A stretch of 64,000 bases of DNA from a bacterium (GTDB taxonomy: Bacteria > Bacillota > Clostridia > Lachnospirales > Lachnospiraceae): contig JAMPAG010000004.1 in the NCBI GenBank assembly GCA_023667365.1, positions 1-64,000 of the forward strand, given 5' to 3'. The position numbers and the translations under genes are program-made. Each line of letters begins with the position of its first letter. The stretch's first letter is position 1. The notes beneath the pieces are model-generated. The model saw only the letters and a list, made by a program, of their open reading frames with translations, had not been told where the DNA came from and did not search any database. This document shows positions 15,736 through 25,233 of this stretch, in pieces.

Positions 15736-16791
15736 ATGAAGCTGATCATACAGATTCCGTGCTATAACGAGGCGCAGACTTTGGAAATCGCGTTAAACGA
15801 GCTGCCCTCACAGCTTGACGGGATTGATGAAATTGAATATCTGATCATTAACGACGGGAGCAGGGACGATACGGTTGCGGTCGCAAAAGCGTGGGGCGTG
15901 CATCACATCGTGAGCTTTAATCAGAATAAGGGGCTTGCCAAGGGATTTATGGCGGGACTTGACGAGGCGTTGAGACAGGGCGCGGATATTATCGTCAATA
16001 CGGATGCGGATAATCAGTATTGCGCGGAGGATATTGGCGTGCTCATTGCGCCGATCCTTGCGGGAGAAGCGGATTACGTGATCGGCGCAAGACCGATCGA
16101 CGAGACGGAACATTTTTCTTTTATCAAAAAGAAATTGCAGCATTTCGGAAGCTGGGTCGTCAGAAAAGCATCCGATACGGATATTCCGGATGCGCCGAGC
16201 GGATTCCGCGCCATGACGAGAGAAGCCGCCATGCGGATGAATGTCGTCAATGATTATACCTATACATTGGAGACGATTGTGCAGGCGGGACGCGAGCGGA
16301 TTCCGATCACGAGCGTGCCGGTGCGGACGAACGCGGAGCTTCGGCCGTCGCGGCTGTTTCACAGCATCTTCGGCTATGTCAAAAAGTCTATGCTGACGAT
16401 TATCCGCGCATACATCATGTATAAGCCGCTCAAATGCTTTTCTTATCTGGCGTCGCTGCCGATGCTGGTCGGGCTGATCTATGCGGCAAGGTTTATTGTT
16501 TTTTATGCGAAGGGAACGGGAAGCGGGCATGTGCAGTCGCTGATCTTAGGGTGCACGCTGATTATTCTGGGATTTCTGACGTTTATGATCGGATTGATGG
16601 CGGATGTGATCTCCGCGAACCGCAAAATATTAGAGGACGCCCAATATCACGCAAGGCGCGCAGAGTATGAGGCGATCTACCGTGAGCGGAGAGCGGCGCA
16701 GGAATCGGACGCACGCACAAAAGGCGCCGTGGCACGTTTTTCGCGCCAGCATTTTGCACTTGAGCAGGAAAGGACATCCGTGCAGTTATGA
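15736..16791 (+). CDS. Polyprenyl-phosphate glycosyltransferase, GT2, DPM/GtrB type (about 351 aa)
   Basis: Start chosen at ATG 15736, after GAGGAACGG; an in-frame TTG at 15706 would add ten residues without homology value. The GT-A fold is evident: 'IIQIPCYNEAQTL', 'INDGSRDDT', the metal-binding 'NTDADNQY', and 'GFRAMTREAA'. Two C-terminal membrane helices (about residues 235-300) are typical of GtrB/DPM enzymes, which load a sugar onto undecaprenyl phosphate. Its neighbour, the GT-C protein, would be the natural user of the product. The gene downstream overlaps by 4 bp (ATGA). Confidence 0.85.
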   Translation: MKLIIQIPCYNEAQTLEIALNELPSQLDGIDEIEYLIINDGSRDDTVAVAKAWGVHHIVSFNQNKGLAKGFMAGLDEALRQGADIIVNTDADNQYCAEDIGVLIAPILAGEADYVIGARPIDETEHFSFIKKKLQHFGSWVVRKASDTDIPDAPSGFRAMTREAAMRMNVVNDYTYTLETIVQAGRERIPITSVPVRTNAELRPSRLFHSIFGYVKKSMLTIIRAYIMYKPLKCFSYLASLPMLVGLIYAARFIVFYAKGTGSGHVQSLILGCTLIILGFLTFMIGLMADVISANRKILEDAQYHARRAEYEAIYRERRAAQESDARTKGAVARFSRQHFALEQERTSVQL

Positions 16792-17342
16792 AGATGCAGA
16801 AAACAATGAGTTTTGGAAGGAAAGAGCGCAGGGCGGTATTTCCCGCGTCGGTGATGCTTGGCTTTGCGGCTGTGATATTGCTTTTTTATCTGTGCAATAT
16901 GGAAGCGCGGGCGCTGGAATTGAAAGACGAGTCGGAGAGACCGGAAGCGTATGAGCTCCTGTATATGAATGCGGATACGTTTTTATATGAGGACGCGGAC
17001 GAGGCGTCGGCGGTACTGCGGGAGTTAAAAAAGCAGGAGCTTGTCGTGCCGGTGGAGATCGGCGGAGCCTGGGCAAAGGTGACGATCGGAGACGTTACGG
17101 GGTATGTGAAAAACGAATATGTGCAGGCGGAGAATCCCGATCCGCAGGTGGCGCAGGAGATCGCGGAACAGGAGCGGTGGGATGCGGAATTTATCGACGA
17201 GGTGGAGCGCCTGTTAAAGGAAAAGAAACGGTCGAGAATTTACGGGATCATCGTGGTCTGCCTGATCGTGGGGATTTTTGCCGCGGGAATCGTGAGTACG
17301 ATTGTGAGAAGGAAACAGGAAGAGCATGTGGAGGAAAAATGA
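16788..17342 (+). CDS. Membrane-anchored SH3b-domain protein (184 aa)
   Basis: The start overlaps the preceding stop (ATGA), so it is translationally coupled to the GT2 gene. A signal/anchor helix at about residues 18-38 is followed by a bacterial SH3 domain (about 55-110; 'MNADTFLYEDADEASAVLRE', 'GAWAKVTIGDVTGYVKNEYV'). A charged helix and a second membrane helix at about 152-172 precede a basic tail. The SH3b domain should lie outside the membrane and bind wall peptides or glycans. Probable role: localisation of the adjacent glycosylation enzymes; inferred from coupling only. Confidence 0.7.
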   Translation: MKMQKTMSFGRKERRAVFPASVMLGFAAVILLFYLCNMEARALELKDESERPEAYELLYMNADTFLYEDADEASAVLRELKKQELVVPVEIGGAWAKVTIGDVTGYVKNEYVQAENPDPQVAQEIAEQERWDAEFIDEVERLLKEKKRSRIYGIIVVCLIVGIFAAGIVSTIVRRKQEEHVEEK

Positions 17343-17725
17343 GAAGAGTCCTTTGTGATTGCGGCGAGGGGCGCGCATGTGCAAAATCACCAATTTTGAC
17401 GGGCTTTTGCTGTGTTTTGAAGGCTTAAAATAGAGAAAAAGTACAGAACCTTGACAATTTCATACTTTACATGAGGAAACGGAGATTGCGCGCCGATCGG
17501 CGCAAAATAAGGCTTTGCGGCTTCCTGTGTTCGTGGACGGCGGTCTGGTGGAGAAGAGTTTATAAAAGTTTGTGCAGTGTGACAATTGTCGGATGACGAA
17601 TCCTGTGTTACATTGGATTTAGAAACAAATTTCTGCACAGCCGCAGATCTGCGGATTCCTGTGCGATCAAAAGGGTTCATTCGAACCCATTCCGGCTTTT
17701 CGCCAGAGATTCAGACAATTCATAA
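17343..17725. other. Intergenic stretch without a gene
   Basis: No credible coding frame. Two short perfect palindromes (CCGCAGATCTGCGG near 17640 and GCGCCGATCGGCGC near 17488) and scattered promoter-like boxes (TTGACA near 17453) are the only visible structure. It probably includes the lost 5' end of the following Rpn gene. Confidence 0.5.
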
Positions 17726-18592
17726 GGATGGGGCAGGCGAAAAGCGGATGAGCGCATCGTGAAGGAGCTTTCGGTAGTCTATGTAGTAGCGCTGATCGAA
17801 CACAAAAGTTATGTGGATTATGATGTGGCGATGCAGTTGCTGCGCTATATGGTCTGTATTTGGTACGACTGGGCAAAAGAGAGAAAAGACTTTTCGGAGT
17901 ATCACAGCAGGAAGAATTTTAAGTATCCGCCGGTCATTCCGATCGTGTATTACGAGGGAAAACAGGAGTGGACGGCAGAACTGCGGTTAAAGGACAGAAT
18001 TTTTCTCAACGAATTATTCAGCGATTACATACCGGATTTTACCTACCGGATCGTGGAGAACCGCAAGTATACGGAGGATGAACTGTTGCTGAAAGCGGAT
18101 GAAATGTCGCTGCTGATGCTGCTGAATCAGATACAGACGGCGGAGGACACCTCTGTTCTGAAGAAAGTTCCGAAAGAGCGGTTCAATGCAATCATCCGGC
18201 ATTCCAGTGAGGCGGTATTGGACGAGGTTCTCAAAGCAGTGCAGGGTTTGTGCCGGCAATTGAATCTGACAGAGGCGGAGACTGAGGAATTTACGCAGAG
18301 AGTAAAGGAGCGGGATATGGGCTATTTATAGGAAAATGCGGAAAAGATGGATATTCAGGAAGAGCGGAGGCTGCGCGCAGAAGCGGAGCAGAGACTGGCG
18401 GAAGCACAAAAGGAAATACAGGAGAAAATGCAGAAAGAAATGCAGAAGGAAATGCAGAAAGAAATGCAGAAGATGTTTAGGGGGATGTCCATGTTGTTGT
18501 CTCAAATGGGAATGGATGAACAAACCGTGAAAGAAAAATTAAGAGAGATAGAAATGCTGGAAGAAGAACCGCTTGACGGCGTGGATCAATGA
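17726..18592 (+). pseudogene. Rpn-family (PD-(D/E)XK) nuclease/transposase-like gene, 5'-truncated and interrupted by an amber stop
   Basis: The frame opens after TAA at 17723 and lacks the N-terminal third of the family. It has 'ALIEHKSYVDYDVAMQLLRY', 'YPPVIPIVYYEG' and 'LLLKADEMSLLMLLNQI', which are Rpn/YhgA-like. The frame hits TAG at 18329-18331 ('KERDMGYL*ENAEKMDIQEE') and continues in the same frame to 18592 with a typical Rpn tail: a coiled coil of repeated 'KEMQ' units and 'LEEEPLDG'. So one point mutation split the C-terminus. The upper part also lacks a good start (GTG 17759 has no clear ribosome site). Probably inactive. Confidence 0.75.
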
Positions 18593-18762
18593 GTGACAAA
18601 GAAGATAAGAAAGTTATGGAATAAAAAAGGGCGGAAGTAAATTCTGTTTATGAAAAATCCTGATGTAAAGTATGCAATTGGCATGGTTTATGTTGGGATT
18701 TTTTATGTGGGGCGGAAAATATTATTTCTTTCAGAGAAATATAGGCAGGCAAAGGGATTGAC

Positions 18763-19881
18763 ATGAGAATTGTACTGATTGGACCGGTTTATCCATATAA
18801 GGGCGGCATTGCACATTATACGGGTATGTTATGCCGCGCGCTTGAAAAGAAACATGAGACATTTGTGATTTCTTATAAATTGCAGTATCCCAAATTCTTG
18901 TTTAAGAAAGAACAAAAGGATTTCAACAGCGATCTGTTTAAGGTGGATCATTGTGAATTCCTTATTAACACCATGAATCCGATCAATATCATCCGCGTAG
19001 GACATAAAATTAAAAAACACAGGCCGGATTTGGTTATCCTGCAATGGTGGCATCCTTATTTTGCGCCATGTTACCGATTGTTGGAGACGTCCATTGGGAA
19101 GAAAATCAAGAAGCTATTTATTTGTCATAATGTATTTCCGCATGAACGATTTCCGATGGACCGCTTTTTGACGAAGCTTGTTTTGAAGCGGGGGGATTCT
19201 TTTATTGTGCATTCGGAAAGCGACGCGGACGATTTATTGACAATTAAATCAGATGCAAGGTTCAAGAAAAATCCGCATCCGACTTATAATATGTTCAAAA
19301 TCCGGAACATATCGAAAGAGCAGGCAAGAGTTGAACTGGGAATTCCGAGTCAGGAAAAGGTTCTTTTGTTTTTTGGTTTTGTACGGGAGTATAAGGGATT
19401 AAAATATCTGCTTCATGCAATGCCGGAGATTAAAAGTAAGATTCCGGATATAAAGTTAATGGTGGTTGGTTCGTTTGGCGAGGACAAAGAAGATTATGTG
19501 AAGATTATTGATGAGCATGGAGTCAGTGATCGTGTTTGTATCATAGACGGCTATACGCCTGACAATGAGGTAGAGAAATATTTTGCGGCGTGTGATCTGG
19601 TCGTGTGTCCTTATGAGTCTGCAACACAGAGTGGGATCGTACAGATCGCATATGGGTTTGAAAAACCTGTGATCGCGACAAATGTTGGCGGATTGCCCGA
19701 CGTCGTGGCGGATGGAAAGACGGGATATGTTGTGGAGTCTCGGAATCCTAAAGCGTTGGCGGAGGCGGTTGTGAGGTATTACCGAGATGATATGGAGAAG
19801 GCGTTTGCTATCGGTGTCAGGGAAGAGGCGTATCGGTTTTCGTGGGATCGGATGGTGGAGTGTGTGGAGGTGTTAGTGTAA
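18763..19881 (+). CDS. Glycosyltransferase family 4 (372 aa)
   Basis: GT-B fold. The N-terminal Rossmann start is 'IGPVYPYKGGIAHYTGMLCR' with the glycine-rich acceptor loop. The C-terminal donor domain has 'LLFFGFVREYKGLKYLLHAM' and the EX7E-type region 'CPYESATQSGIVQIAYGFEKP', typical of GT4 enzymes using nucleotide sugars. It is the first gene of the surface-polysaccharide cluster but has intermediate base composition and is separated by 270 bp from the AT-rich block, so it may belong to an older part of the locus. The sugar is unknown. Confidence 0.88.
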   Translation: MRIVLIGPVYPYKGGIAHYTGMLCRALEKKHETFVISYKLQYPKFLFKKEQKDFNSDLFKVDHCEFLINTMNPINIIRVGHKIKKHRPDLVILQWWHPYFAPCYRLLETSIGKKIKKLFICHNVFPHERFPMDRFLTKLVLKRGDSFIVHSESDADDLLTIKSDARFKKNPHPTYNMFKIRNISKEQARVELGIPSQEKVLLFFGFVREYKGLKYLLHAMPEIKSKIPDIKLMVVGSFGEDKEDYVKIIDEHGVSDRVCIIDGYTPDNEVEKYFAACDLVVCPYESATQSGIVQIAYGFEKPVIATNVGGLPDVVADGKTGYVVESRNPKALAEAVVRYYRDDMEKAFAIGVREEAYRFSWDRMVECVEVLV

Positions 19882-20150
19882 GAAATACATCTAGAGCTTA
19901 TGCCAATGGGCGCTTCGCTAAAAAGTACTGAGTCTCACATGGGAGAATGCAAATAGAACGGGCATTTTCCGAACAGATTTGTTCTGCAAACCGGAATTTG
20001 ATATAACGAAGGGAATGTAGCAAACTATTGAATGGTGTATAAAACAAGGATTATTGTAGAAGAAAATTGCTATAACCGAAAAGGCAAAAGAAACGCATTG
20101 TTAACCTTACTGATTTGGGTATCTACTAAAGCGGTTAGATGGAGGTAAAA
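19882..20150 (+). other. Intergenic gap at the entry of the AT-rich polysaccharide block
   Basis: No supported gene. The composition shifts to AT-rich here. The ribosome site GGAGG at 20140-20144 serves the radical SAM gene. Confidence 0.5.
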
Positions 20151-21302
20151 ATGAAAAGGAGCGATTTGTTCACGGTTTTATTGCCATATCTTACAAAATA
20201 TAAACTGCATAGATGGCTAGGATATAAAAAATTCAATCCAATGACATTAACCTATTCGGTGACAGCAGCTTGTCAATCAAGATGCAAAACCTGTCAAATT
20301 GGTGCGATGTTTTGTCAGGATCCGACAAGACCACAAAAAGACTTGAAACTGGATGAGATTGAGAAAATATTTAAGACAATGAGGCCGGTATATTTTTTCA
20401 ATATGAGCGGCGGGGAACCCTTTATGAGGGACGACTTGCCGGAAATTGTAGAGCTTGCTTGCAAATATCTGAAACCAAGAGTGGTGCATACTCCGACAAA
20501 TGCTATTTTGACGGATAAGATTATACGGAATACAGAAAAAATCATCCAAATCGTGCAGAATTATGATGCTACGGTTCCTGTTACAGTAAAACCCTCCATT
20601 GACGGAGTAGGGGATAAGCATGATGAGATCAGGGGGATCAAGGGCAACTTTCAATGTTTATTAAAAACAATTGAAGGCTTGAAAAAACTGGAAGAAAAGT
20701 ATAATAATTTCCATCTTGAGCTGGGGACAGTTATTTCTAACTTCAATATTGATGATTTGGATGAGATAGAGAATTTTGTTCATTCGCTTGGTGTGGAAAG
20801 TTATCGTAATGAAGTAGCAGAATGCAGAACGGAATTTTTTAATTTAGATGATCCAATTACGCCGCCTGCGGAGACATATCAAAGGCTTATCAAAGATTTC
20901 GCGCGGAAAGTGGAAGAAAATATTGGGAAGAAAAAGAAGCTTGCAAGAACAACAGAAGCAATGCGTGTTGTTTATTATGATTTGGCGGGGAAAATCCTAG
21001 AGGAGAAAAGACAGGTTATCCCCTGTTATGCAGGTGTATCCAATGTACATATTAATTATGACGGCGGTGTATGGCCGTGTTGCGTACTTGGATATAATCA
21101 GGAAATGGGAAATTTAAGAGAATATGATTATGACTTTCAAAAGCTATGGCACTCTTCAAAAGCAAACGAGGTCAGAAAATATATAAAAAATAAGAACTGC
21201 GCCTGTCCATTGGCAAATCAGGCATATAGTAATGAATTGTTGCATTTACGGACGTTAATAAAGGTAGGGATAAAAGCAGTTCAGTTTGGGGTGAAAGGAT
21301 AG
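20151..21302 (+). CDS. Radical SAM/SPASM protein in the polysaccharide cluster (383 aa)
   Basis: The ATG at 20151 (seven bases after GGAGG) is preferred over the ATG at 20139. The radical SAM cluster motif is C-x3-C-x2-C in 'TAACQSRCKTCQIGA' (about residues 42-50). 'MSGGEPFMRDDLPEI' is the SAM-binding GGE motif. The C-terminus has a SPASM-like cysteine set ('IPCYAG', 'VWPCCVLGY', 'KNKNCACPLANQAY') for extra Fe-S clusters. Such enzymes do radical chemistry on peptides or sugars. In an exopolysaccharide locus it might modify a sugar or a carrier, but the substrate cannot be deduced. 6 bp upstream of the next GT2. Confidence 0.85.
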   Translation: MKRSDLFTVLLPYLTKYKLHRWLGYKKFNPMTLTYSVTAACQSRCKTCQIGAMFCQDPTRPQKDLKLDEIEKIFKTMRPVYFFNMSGGEPFMRDDLPEIVELACKYLKPRVVHTPTNAILTDKIIRNTEKIIQIVQNYDATVPVTVKPSIDGVGDKHDEIRGIKGNFQCLLKTIEGLKKLEEKYNNFHLELGTVISNFNIDDLDEIENFVHSLGVESYRNEVAECRTEFFNLDDPITPPAETYQRLIKDFARKVEENIGKKKKLARTTEAMRVVYYDLAGKILEEKRQVIPCYAGVSNVHINYDGGVWPCCVLGYNQEMGNLREYDYDFQKLWHSSKANEVRKYIKNKNCACPLANQAYSNELLHLRTLIKVGIKAVQFGVKG

Positions 21303-21308
21303 AGAAAA

Positions 21309-22298
21309 ATGGAGAGACAGCTTATAACATTGATTATACCAATATTTAACATGGCGCCTTATCTAAAACGTTGTATGTCCTGCATAGAGAAGCAGACATA
21401 TAAGAATTTAGAGGTTATATTCATTGATGATGGTTCTTCGGATGGATCATATAAATTACTTGAAAAATATGGTGGGGAATATGATTACATTAGAGTTATA
21501 CATACGGGAAATAGAGGGGTATCATCAGCGAGAAATACAGGTGTTCAAGCGGCTAAAGGCGACTATATCGTGTATGCTGATGCGGATGATTATTTTTACG
21601 AAGATTATATTGAGTATTTGTTTGAAATCGCAATTAAAAACGATGCGGATCTTGCCATTTGTGATTATATAAAGACGGCGGATAACAACATTGAAGAGAA
21701 AAAGAAGAAAAATATTGTTGATACTGTAAAGCAATATAGTCAAATAGATGCATTAGAGAATATATCATATCGGAAACAACTTGGTGCGGCAATTGTTGGG
21801 AAAATGATAAAAACCTCTGTAGCAAGGAAGTGCTATTTTGAGGAAAATCTTGCATATTATGAAGATTATTTATACTTTTGTAAAGTAATAAATAGTTGTA
21901 AAAATATTTATTTTGGAAGTGCATCAAAGTATTTGTATTTACAGAATCCACAAAGTGCATCACATCAATATAATATCCAAAAGTGTGTAAGTAGTTGGAG
22001 CATCTTAAATAATAAAATAGAAAATGAAATAATGATACATCCAGAGATAGAAAAAGCATATATTTCTAAAATGTTAGCTATCTCATTAGATATGCTAAAA
22101 AGAGTTCATGGAAAAGGAGTTGATGAAACAGAGATTCGGAAATATGTAAAGGGCCACTGCTTAATCGTTGTTAAAGATAGAAAATGCAAAATGATAAAGC
22201 GATTATTAGCATTATCGGCATGGGTTAATGTTGATTTCACTGTTGTTGTTGGAAAAAAGGTATTAAGATTATTATCAAAACTTGGAAAAGAGTTATAA
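21309..22298 (+). CDS. Glycosyltransferase family 2 (329 aa)
   Basis: GT-A fold with 'LIIPIFNMAPYLKRCMSCIE', 'FIDDGSSDGSYKLL', 'GVSSARNTGVQAAKGDYIVY' and the DxD metal site in 'VYADADDYFYEDY'. This is the common EpsH/WcaA-like arrangement (CAZy GT2). The C-terminal 100 residues are variable and give acceptor specificity. It is strongly AT-rich, like its neighbours. It belongs to the polysaccharide assembly operon beginning with the radical SAM gene. Confidence 0.88.
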   Translation: MERQLITLIIPIFNMAPYLKRCMSCIEKQTYKNLEVIFIDDGSSDGSYKLLEKYGGEYDYIRVIHTGNRGVSSARNTGVQAAKGDYIVYADADDYFYEDYIEYLFEIAIKNDADLAICDYIKTADNNIEEKKKKNIVDTVKQYSQIDALENISYRKQLGAAIVGKMIKTSVARKCYFEENLAYYEDYLYFCKVINSCKNIYFGSASKYLYLQNPQSASHQYNIQKCVSSWSILNNKIENEIMIHPEIEKAYISKMLAISLDMLKRVHGKGVDETEIRKYVKGHCLIVVKDRKCKMIKRLLALSAWVNVDFTVVVGKKVLRLLSKLGKEL

Positions 22299-22355
22299 AA
22301 AGCATACTTTTTATATGTTTGCAAGTTTACTTTTTTATATGAAGAGGACATATTT

Positions 22356-23477
22356 ATGAAGATATTATGTATAATGTGTCAAGACATTTTTTGTGTAAAA
22401 TCTGGTGGAGCACAATGTGCCAAAAGAAACTATGACGCAATAATAAATACTTTACAAGAGGGAGATGTTCTATATACATGTGTAATAACGGCAGAATCTT
22501 CTTTTATAGAAAATGAAAAAGTAGAATATATACCAGAATTGAATAATAATGTTGAAAGAGTGTTAGCGGCATTGCAGGGGCGTAAATGTTGCAAAAAAAA
22601 ATATGAAAAGAAAATTTGGAAATTAATAGAAGAAATCAGACCAGAAGTGGTTTATTTGGATACTTCTAAATTAGGAAAATGTGCTAAATATATAAAGGAA
22701 AACTATGGATGTAGAGTAATAGTTTTCTTTCATAATGTAGAAAGTGACTATTCTTTGAATTTCGTATGGAACAAAGGGAGACAATATTTGCTGCCATATC
22801 TAGCCTCTTTAATAAATGAGAAAGAAGTAGTAAAATATGCAGATCAATTGGTGTGTTTGAATGAACGTGATAAGATGCGTATTGAGAAAGTATATGGGAG
22901 AAGTCCGGAAACGATCATTCCAATTTCTCTTTCGGATAAATTGCAAAAAGAAAAAATAAATGTTGATTGGAGTAGGGGAATCTTATTTGTTGGCTCGCTA
23001 TTTCCACCGAATTATCAAGGGATTAGATGGTTTGTTAATGAAGTAATGTCAAGATTACCAAACGAACATCTCACAATAGTAGGAAAGGGATTTGAAGAAA
23101 AGAAAGCAGAATTGGAAAGAAAAAATGTAACAATAATCGGAACCGTGGAGGATGTGAGTTCGTGCTATTATATGTATCCAATTGTAGTTATGCCCATACA
23201 ATATGGATCAGGCATGAAAGTAAAAACGGCTGAGGCAATGATGTATGGGAAAACAATCCTTGCGACGGATGAAGCGCTAGAAGGATATGAGGTAAATGGA
23301 GTAAAAGGTATTTTTAGATGCAACACGGCTGAACAATTTGTTGATGCCATTAAAAAGGTCATGAGTGAGAAAATTAATTCTTTTAATGAGGGGGTAAGAG
23401 AATTATTCTTAGAACACTATGAATTCGGAGCGACATGCAGGCAGTTTGAGAAGCTGATAAGAGAGCCGGAGGAATAA
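22356..23477 (+). CDS. Glycosyltransferase family 4/1 (373 aa)
   Basis: GT-B type. The N-terminus 'CVKSGGAQCAKRNYDAI' gives the acceptor-side Rossmann fold, the centre has 'GILFVGSLFPPNYQGIRWFV', and the donor side has 'VVMPIQYGSGMKVKTAEAMM', matching GT4/Glyco_trans_1_4 enzymes. The start ATG follows GAGGACATATTT. One base separates its stop from the following membrane gene, so translation is probably coupled. Donor sugar unknown. Confidence 0.87.
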   Translation: MKILCIMCQDIFCVKSGGAQCAKRNYDAIINTLQEGDVLYTCVITAESSFIENEKVEYIPELNNNVERVLAALQGRKCCKKKYEKKIWKLIEEIRPEVVYLDTSKLGKCAKYIKENYGCRVIVFFHNVESDYSLNFVWNKGRQYLLPYLASLINEKEVVKYADQLVCLNERDKMRIEKVYGRSPETIIPISLSDKLQKEKINVDWSRGILFVGSLFPPNYQGIRWFVNEVMSRLPNEHLTIVGKGFEEKKAELERKNVTIIGTVEDVSSCYYMYPIVVMPIQYGSGMKVKTAEAMMYGKTILATDEALEGYEVNGVKGIFRCNTAEQFVDAIKKVMSEKINSFNEGVRELFLEHYEFGATCRQFEKLIREPEE

Positions 23478-23478
23478 T

Positions 23479-25233
23479 ATGAGCTGTCGAAAAGAAAAAT
23501 TCCTCACAATAATAGTACGCGTGAAAGAGAATATGTGGGTAAACTTTGTGGTACTGTTTTTTGGCATATTACTTGCATATATTTATGGAATTAATATACC
23601 GAATATCAATACAGTTTGGGAATTACCAGATGAGGCAGGATATTTATGTAATGCAGCATTCTTTTCTGGTAATGACTGGTCAAACATAGCTTCCCGCTTA
23701 CCATATTATGGGTATGGATATTCTTTGATTTTAATACCATTATTTTTTATTTGCCAAAGTGGAATAAGTATAATCCACGGCGCAATTTTTATAAACCTCT
23801 TGTGCATATTAATATCATATTTTCTTCAAATTGTAGTGATGTCAAGAGTGTGTGACAAGTGTAGCAAAAATTGCTTGCCGATATTTGCATTTATAATATC
23901 ATTGCAGCCTTATCTGATTACAAACACATTAAAAGTTTTATGTGAAGTTTTTTTGAGCATGTGGGTATGGTTAATTGCCTTCGTACTTGTTAAATGCTTT
24001 GAATGTAGGAAATTATATGTATATATAGTATTGGGAATGGTAACCGGCTACATTTATACTATACATATTAGAGCTATCGTGATTGTAGGAACAGTTGGGC
24101 TGATTCTGGTATTGCTTTATTTAAAAAGGAATATTTCGTTAATGCAAATAGCTGTGTTTGCAGGCGCGTTGTTAGCGACATTTGTACTATTAAATCTTAT
24201 GAAGAAAAACATAGTCATCAATTCCATGCAGATGATGGAAGGTGATGACAGGGAAAATGTAAATGTAATCAATGGAAATTTTATAATACAAAGGTTACTG
24301 TATTTTGTAAAAGATGCATATTCATACCTTATTATGTTTATGGGAAAAATACTATATTTGATTACAACGACATGCGGAATGATTTTCTGGGGAATCTACG
24401 GGTGTTTTGAAGGATTAAAGGAAAGTTGTAAAGCCAGAGATGAAAAAAAGTTTGCTTTATATTTTTATATAGGCAGTTCCATCATCCTAATGCTTGTTGC
24501 TAGTACATTAGGAAGCGGGATCAACCCACAGAATTTTACCTATATATTTTATGGTCGATATTATGAGTATGCGTTATCACCCATTTTTTTTCTTGGATTG
24601 TATACAGCGGCTTATGGGAAAAAAGTAAGGAAAAAATATTTAGTTCTTTTTTTGTTCATAACAGTTTTCGCGGGAGTTATTACCTATTCCGCCAGAAGCA
24701 ATTTTTTAGAACACGATCAAATATATATTGATACAGCAAGAATTGCTGGATTTTCCACCGTGGTTTGTAAAAACTCTGATTATAAGAGCCTAATTGCATA
24801 TACAACAATTATTTGCGTTCTTATGATCGCTGTCGAAATTGGACTTGCCTTGCGTCATAAACTGAAAATTCTAATACCAGTGCTGGTATTTATCATAATG
24901 ATGCAGAGTAGTATCAAATGTCAAAATAAAGTGTTAGAGGTCAATGAAAAAAATATAGAGGACTGTGAAGTAATAGAGTTTATGATAGAAAATAATAATG
25001 GGCAAAGTATTATTTTTGTGGATTCAAATTATAGTTATTTCGGGTATTATAGTAGAGCGCAGGTATTATTGAAAGATATAAAACTGGAAGTGATACAAGA
25101 AAATGAGGCAGATGGAATTAGCGAAGGGATGTATTATTTGACATACCTTTCGTCTGATTTAGGAAAACGATTGGAAGCTGAAGGAAGATTAATAAAAAGA
25201 GGAACAGCTTATGGGGTTTATGTTAATAGATAA
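23479..25233 (+). CDS. Polytopic GT-C-type membrane glycosyltransferase-like protein (584 aa)
   Basis: About ten to twelve hydrophobic helices. The outside loop after helix 1 carries 'LPDEAGYLCNAAFFSGNDWS' and then 'YYGYGYSLILIPL', the same acidic/aromatic signature as the protein at 13540, so the two are homologous despite very different base composition. The ribosome site GGAGG sits inside the previous gene's end. It could be a lipid-linked-sugar transferase decorating the polymer, or less likely a polymerase. It overlaps the acyltransferase start by 23 bp. Confidence 0.7.
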   Translation: MSCRKEKFLTIIVRVKENMWVNFVVLFFGILLAYIYGINIPNINTVWELPDEAGYLCNAAFFSGNDWSNIASRLPYYGYGYSLILIPLFFICQSGISIIHGAIFINLLCILISYFLQIVVMSRVCDKCSKNCLPIFAFIISLQPYLITNTLKVLCEVFLSMWVWLIAFVLVKCFECRKLYVYIVLGMVTGYIYTIHIRAIVIVGTVGLILVLLYLKRNISLMQIAVFAGALLATFVLLNLMKKNIVINSMQMMEGDDRENVNVINGNFIIQRLLYFVKDAYSYLIMFMGKILYLITTTCGMIFWGIYGCFEGLKESCKARDEKKFALYFYIGSSIILMLVASTLGSGINPQNFTYIFYGRYYEYALSPIFFLGLYTAAYGKKVRKKYLVLFLFITVFAGVITYSARSNFLEHDQIYIDTARIAGFSTVVCKNSDYKSLIAYTTIICVLMIAVEIGLALRHKLKILIPVLVFIIMMQSSIKCQNKVLEVNEKNIEDCEVIEFMIENNNGQSIIFVDSNYSYFGYYSRAQVLLKDIKLEVIQENEADGISEGMYYLTYLSSDLGKRLEAEGRLIKRGTAYGVYVNR

